A model generated the notes under the pieces. That model worked only from the letters and a program-made list of their open reading frames with translations, was not told the origin of the DNA and did no database searches. Below, piece by piece: positions 6,202-7,694 of a DNA stretch of 7,694 nucleotides. The stretch covers positions 1 to 7,694 of the forward strand of contig WANG01000090.1 of NCBI GenBank assembly GCA_015521945.1, given 5' to 3'. This stretch comes from Candidatus Hydrothermarchaeota archaeon. Its GTDB lineage: Archaea; Hydrothermarchaeota; Hydrothermarchaeia; Hydrothermarchaeales; BMS3B. Each line of letters opens with the position of its first letter. Position 1 is the stretch's first letter. The position numbers and the translations under genes are program-made.

Positions 6202-6230
6202 CACATTACTAACTACTAACAATCACATTA
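6202..6230. repeat. Operator-like cluster of short direct repeats in the divergent intergenic region
   Basis: CACATTA occurs at 6202-6208 and again at 6224-6230, 22 bases apart, which is two helical turns. Between them is a perfect tandem heptamer, TACTAAC at 6207-6213 and 6214-6220. The cluster lies just upstream of the BRE/TATA box of the MFS gene and at or before the likely transcript start of the histidine kinase. The spacing suits binding by a regulator to one face of the helix. The function is inferred from position and spacing only. Confidence 0.5.
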
Positions 6231-6238
6231 GAAGAGTA

Positions 6239-6246
6239 TTATAAAA
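6239..6246 (+). promoter_or_regulatory. TATA box of the MFS gene (near-symmetrical, may also serve the kinase)
   Basis: TTATAAAA with purine-rich AGAAGAG (6230-6236) as a BRE-like element before it. Its centre is 28 bases from the ATG at 6271, predicting a leaderless transcript. Read on the minus strand, the same stretch gives TTTTATAATA (6246-6237), which could drive the kinase gene with a leader of about 85-90 bases, but no purine-rich BRE precedes it in that direction. I saw no other TATA box for the kinase. Confidence 0.6.
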
Positions 6247-6270
6247 GCATGATTAATACATGATAGATGG

Positions 6271-7425
6271 ATGGGCGCTCTTGCTACTAAGGAGGAGAGG
6301 TTTCTTCTGGGTGCCACCCTTGTGGCGTTTACGGCAAGCATGGCTTTCTACCTCATCAAGCCCGCCCTTGCCCTGAGGCTGAGGAGCGAGCTCGGGGCGA
6401 GCGCTGTTGAAGTTACGGCGCTCACCTCCGGCTTCATGGTTTCCCGTGCGCTTGCGGCAACCGTCTCTGGAGTTGCGGGGGACAGGTATCCAGGTGCTGA
6501 GGGTGCTGTGAGGCGCTTGGCTCTTTTCCCCATAGCGGCGGTTGGGCTGGGGTATGCCTTGGTTGAGGCTCCCGGTGTGGCGGTGGTGCTGAGCAGCGTT
6601 CACGGGTTTCTCTCGGGGATGCTGTGGCTGTGCATGCAGCTTGGTGTGGGGTACACGGCGGAGAGGGGCAGGAGGAACACATGGCTCGGGATATACTTCA
6701 CCGCGGGCACCTTTGGAGCTTCTGCGGGGTACGCTGCGTATGCCGCCTTACCGGGTAACAGGGATGCGATACTCGCGGGAGCCGTGCTCTATGCTCTCTC
6801 TGGGATGGTGGCGCTGGTGATGCTGGGGTCGTCGCGGGGGAGTGTGAGGCAGGGAGGTAAGCCCGCATGCCGGGGCGGATTCACGGGTGTTACCTTCTGG
6901 GTGCTCGGGGTGGCTTTCCTCACGGGGGGTGTTGCCGGGCTTATGAACGAGTACCTGTACGTCTTCCTGACGGAGGTGCAGGGGCTGAGCAGGGAGGAGC
7001 TGGGGCACATGCTTGCGGTGGCGAGTCTGGCGGGCGCAGCGGGGGGCGTGGTGGCTGGACGTTTGGCGGACAGGCGGGGCATGCCTGGGGTGGCGAGGGC
7101 GCTGCTGGTGATAGCCGGGGTTAGCCTGATGGTGCTCGGGTTTATGAGGTGGTGGGTGCCGGTGCTTCTGGGCATCTCGGGGGTGGTGATGGCTACCAGG
7201 GCTGTTATGCCCCTGCTTCGGAACGTGGACATAGCGGAGGGAGCCTCAGGCACGGCGGTGGGGCTGTCAAATACCCTCTCCAACGCGGGCTCCGCTCTGT
7301 TTCCCGTGATTGCCGGGTGGGTGTATGAGGTGTCCCCGCAGGGAGGCGGCTCGGCGGTTTTTGCGGGGTGCGGGGTGGTGATGCTGCTGCTTGCGCTGGT
7401 GTGCCCTTCCAAGAGGCGCACGTGA
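6271..7425 (+). CDS. Major facilitator superfamily (MFS) transporter
   Basis: A 384-residue integral membrane protein, almost wholly hydrophobic, consistent with 12 membrane helices in two six-helix halves and a short cytoplasmic linker (about residues 187-205, GSSRGSVRQGGKPACRGG). The loop between helices 2 and 3 has GVAGDRYPG (67-75) and the matching loop in the second half has AGRLADRRG, both degenerate MFS motif A. The late block GTAVGLSNTLSNAGSALFPVIAGWVYE resembles helices 10-11 of drug/sugar-type MFS exporters. Charged residues inside predicted helices, such as R59 and a Glu in MNEYLYVF, may matter for substrate or proton binding. The substrate cannot be assigned. The ATG at 6271 lies 28 bases after the TATA centre with no Shine-Dalgarno site, so translation is probably leaderless. 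The gene is divergent from the two-component system and single in its unit as far as visible. Confidence 0.9.
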   Translation: MGALATKEERFLLGATLVAFTASMAFYLIKPALALRLRSELGASAVEVTALTSGFMVSRALAATVSGVAGDRYPGAEGAVRRLALFPIAAVGLGYALVEAPGVAVVLSSVHGFLSGMLWLCMQLGVGYTAERGRRNTWLGIYFTAGTFGASAGYAAYAALPGNRDAILAGAVLYALSGMVALVMLGSSRGSVRQGGKPACRGGFTGVTFWVLGVAFLTGGVAGLMNEYLYVFLTEVQGLSREELGHMLAVASLAGAAGGVVAGRLADRRGMPGVARALLVIAGVSLMVLGFMRWWVPVLLGISGVVMATRAVMPLLRNVDIAEGASGTAVGLSNTLSNAGSALFPVIAGWVYEVSPQGGGSAVFAGCGVVMLLLALVCPSKRRT

Positions 7426-7508
7426 AGCTCGGTTTTCCTGCTTTCGCACCAGGGAGTGCTGCAGTGTGCACGCCCCCTGCCACCGCCTATTTCCAGATTT
7501 GCGAAAAG

Positions 7509-7516
7509 TTTATATA
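7509..7516 (+). promoter_or_regulatory. Canonical archaeal promoter before the secreted-protein gene
   Basis: GCGAAAAG (7501-7508, BRE-like) runs directly into TTTATATA. This is the best-formed promoter of the window. Transcription is expected about 25 bases downstream, near 7538, leaving a leader of about 50 bases before ATG 7588 and placing the ATG at 7541 at the very 5' end of the transcript. The preceding stretch from 7426 carries no clear T-tract terminator for the MFS gene. Confidence 0.75.
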
Positions 7517-7540
7517 GGTTGTGCATAAAGAGGAAAGACC

Positions 7541-7597
7541 ATGTCACGGGTTCCGTGCACAGAACAATATGGTAAGGGTGATGTGGGATGCGCGTGA
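7541..7597 (+). CDS. Putative 18-codon leader ORF overlapping the next start
   Basis: Reads MSRVPCTEQYGKGDVGCA and stop. The ATG is 28 bases from the TATA centre, the same spacing at which the other promoters in this window place the start codon of a leaderless gene, so ribosomes could begin here. The ORF runs through the Shine-Dalgarno site of the following gene and ends 10 bases into it, in another frame. Translation of it would therefore compete with, or hand over to, the main start. The peptide itself resembles nothing I recognise and chance occurrence is possible. Confidence 0.35.
   Translation: MSRVPCTEQYGKGDVGCA
7577..7582 (+). promoter_or_regulatory. Shine-Dalgarno site fixing the start of the secreted-protein gene
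   Basis: GGTGAT lies five bases before ATG 7588. The ATGs at 7541, 7569 and 7581 are in other frames, so this site and the signal peptide that follows settle the start. Confidence 0.7.
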
Positions 7598-7694
7598 GTG
7601 TTTTCCTTGTGCTTCTCCTGGCTGCTGTGTCTGTTGCGGGTGCGAGTTATGTGGTGCCTGAGGGGCTTAAGTTTACGATTTTTGCGCAGGGCTC
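7588..7694 (+). CDS. Secreted or surface protein, first 35 residues (3' end outside window)
   Basis: The visible sequence is a Sec-type signal peptide: one Arg near the N-terminus, a hydrophobic core VFLVLLLAAVSVA, and a small-residue end AGA with probable cleavage near residue 19. The mature part begins SYVVPEGLKFTIFAQG. There is no lipobox Cys and no class III (archaellin/pilin) KG/RG cleavage site. Too little is present to name the product; exported binding proteins, surface-layer proteins and secreted enzymes all remain possible. It has its own strong promoter and a leader of about 50 bases, so it is transcribed separately from the MFS gene 162 bases upstream. Confidence 0.75.
   Translation, partial: MRVSVFLVLLLAAVSVAGASYVVPEGLKFTIFAQG

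Noticed and set aside
6237..6262. Palindrome-like CATGATTAATACATG before the MFS start
   Set aside because: Only the outer CATG ends match; the centre is not symmetrical when compared with its reverse complement.
6267..6290. Seven-codon ORF starting at ATG 6267 just before the MFS start
   Set aside because: It overlaps ATG 6271 out of frame and ends almost at once; at this distance from the TATA box it may not even be transcribed, and nothing supports its use.
7426..7440. Possible terminator after the MFS gene (GGTTTTCCTGC)
   Set aside because: The T-run is only four bases and no stem precedes it, so it falls short of an archaeal oligo-T terminator.
7441..7508. Imperfect inverted repeat CTTTCGCA / TGCGAAAAG flanking the gap before the last gene
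   Set aside because: The arms are short, contain a one-base bulge and are about 50 bases apart; the right arm is better explained as the purine-rich BRE of the promoter.
6789..7547. Minus-strand open frame (252 codons) across the MFS gene
   Set aside because: The product is a low-complexity Ser/Thr/Pro sequence with no motif, antisense to a clear membrane protein. It has no promoter or ribosome site of its own that I could see.
7569..7661. Cysteine-rich small ORF starting at ATG 7569 (about 30 codons, eight Cys)
   Set aside because: It is the out-of-frame reading of the signal-peptide codons of the gene at 7588; the Cys come from TGT/TGC produced by CTG- and GTG-rich sequence. The Shine-Dalgarno site and signal peptide support the other frame.

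Overview
The window reads as chromosomal DNA of a euryarchaeal-type archaeon with a GC-rich genome. The evidence is an archaeal translation factor aIF1A next to a RIO1-type kinase, a PIN-ATPase-KH protein, a PAC2-family proteasome chaperone-like protein, DUF434 and DUF473 proteins, and promoters of archaeal design (purine-rich BRE followed by TTTATATA, 24-30 bases before an ATG). Two-component proteins fit Euryarchaeota (methanogen, Archaeoglobus or ANME-like lineages) better than most Crenarchaeota. I cannot name a genus.

From 6129 down to 1, all nine genes lie on the minus strand and are tightly packed, with overlaps or gaps of 20 bases or less except at hisI, where the preferred start leaves 62 bases. 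In order of transcription they are: a membrane histidine kinase; a receiver-only response regulator; hisI; a PIN-ATPase-KH protein (PINA-like); a DUF434 protein with an NYN/PIN-like nuclease signature; a PAC2 proteasome chaperone-like protein; a DUF473 protein; aIF1A; and a RIO1 kinase that runs off the left edge. Internal TATA boxes before hisI and before the PAC2 gene suggest that the run is several overlapping transcription units, each beginning with a leaderless ATG gene. The downstream genes are reached by Shine-Dalgarno sites or stop-start overlaps and often use GTG or TTG.

A 141-base divergent intergenic region (6130-6270) separates the kinase from a plus-strand MFS transporter (6271-7425). 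It holds a near-symmetrical TATA box and an operator-like set of short direct repeats. After the transporter, a 162-base gap carries the best promoter in the window and a leader with an 18-codon upstream ORF. The start of a secreted or surface protein follows, cut off by the right edge.

Functionally, the left part concerns RNA and protein housekeeping: 30S maturation and initiation (RIO1, aIF1A), PIN/NYN nuclease-like proteins, and proteasome assembly. The right part concerns membrane sensing and transport. No mobile element, CRISPR array, tRNA or rRNA was seen. The most interesting unexplained items are the paired PIN and NYN-like proteins with overlapping reading frames, the repeat cluster between the kinase and the transporter, and the leader ORF before the secreted protein.
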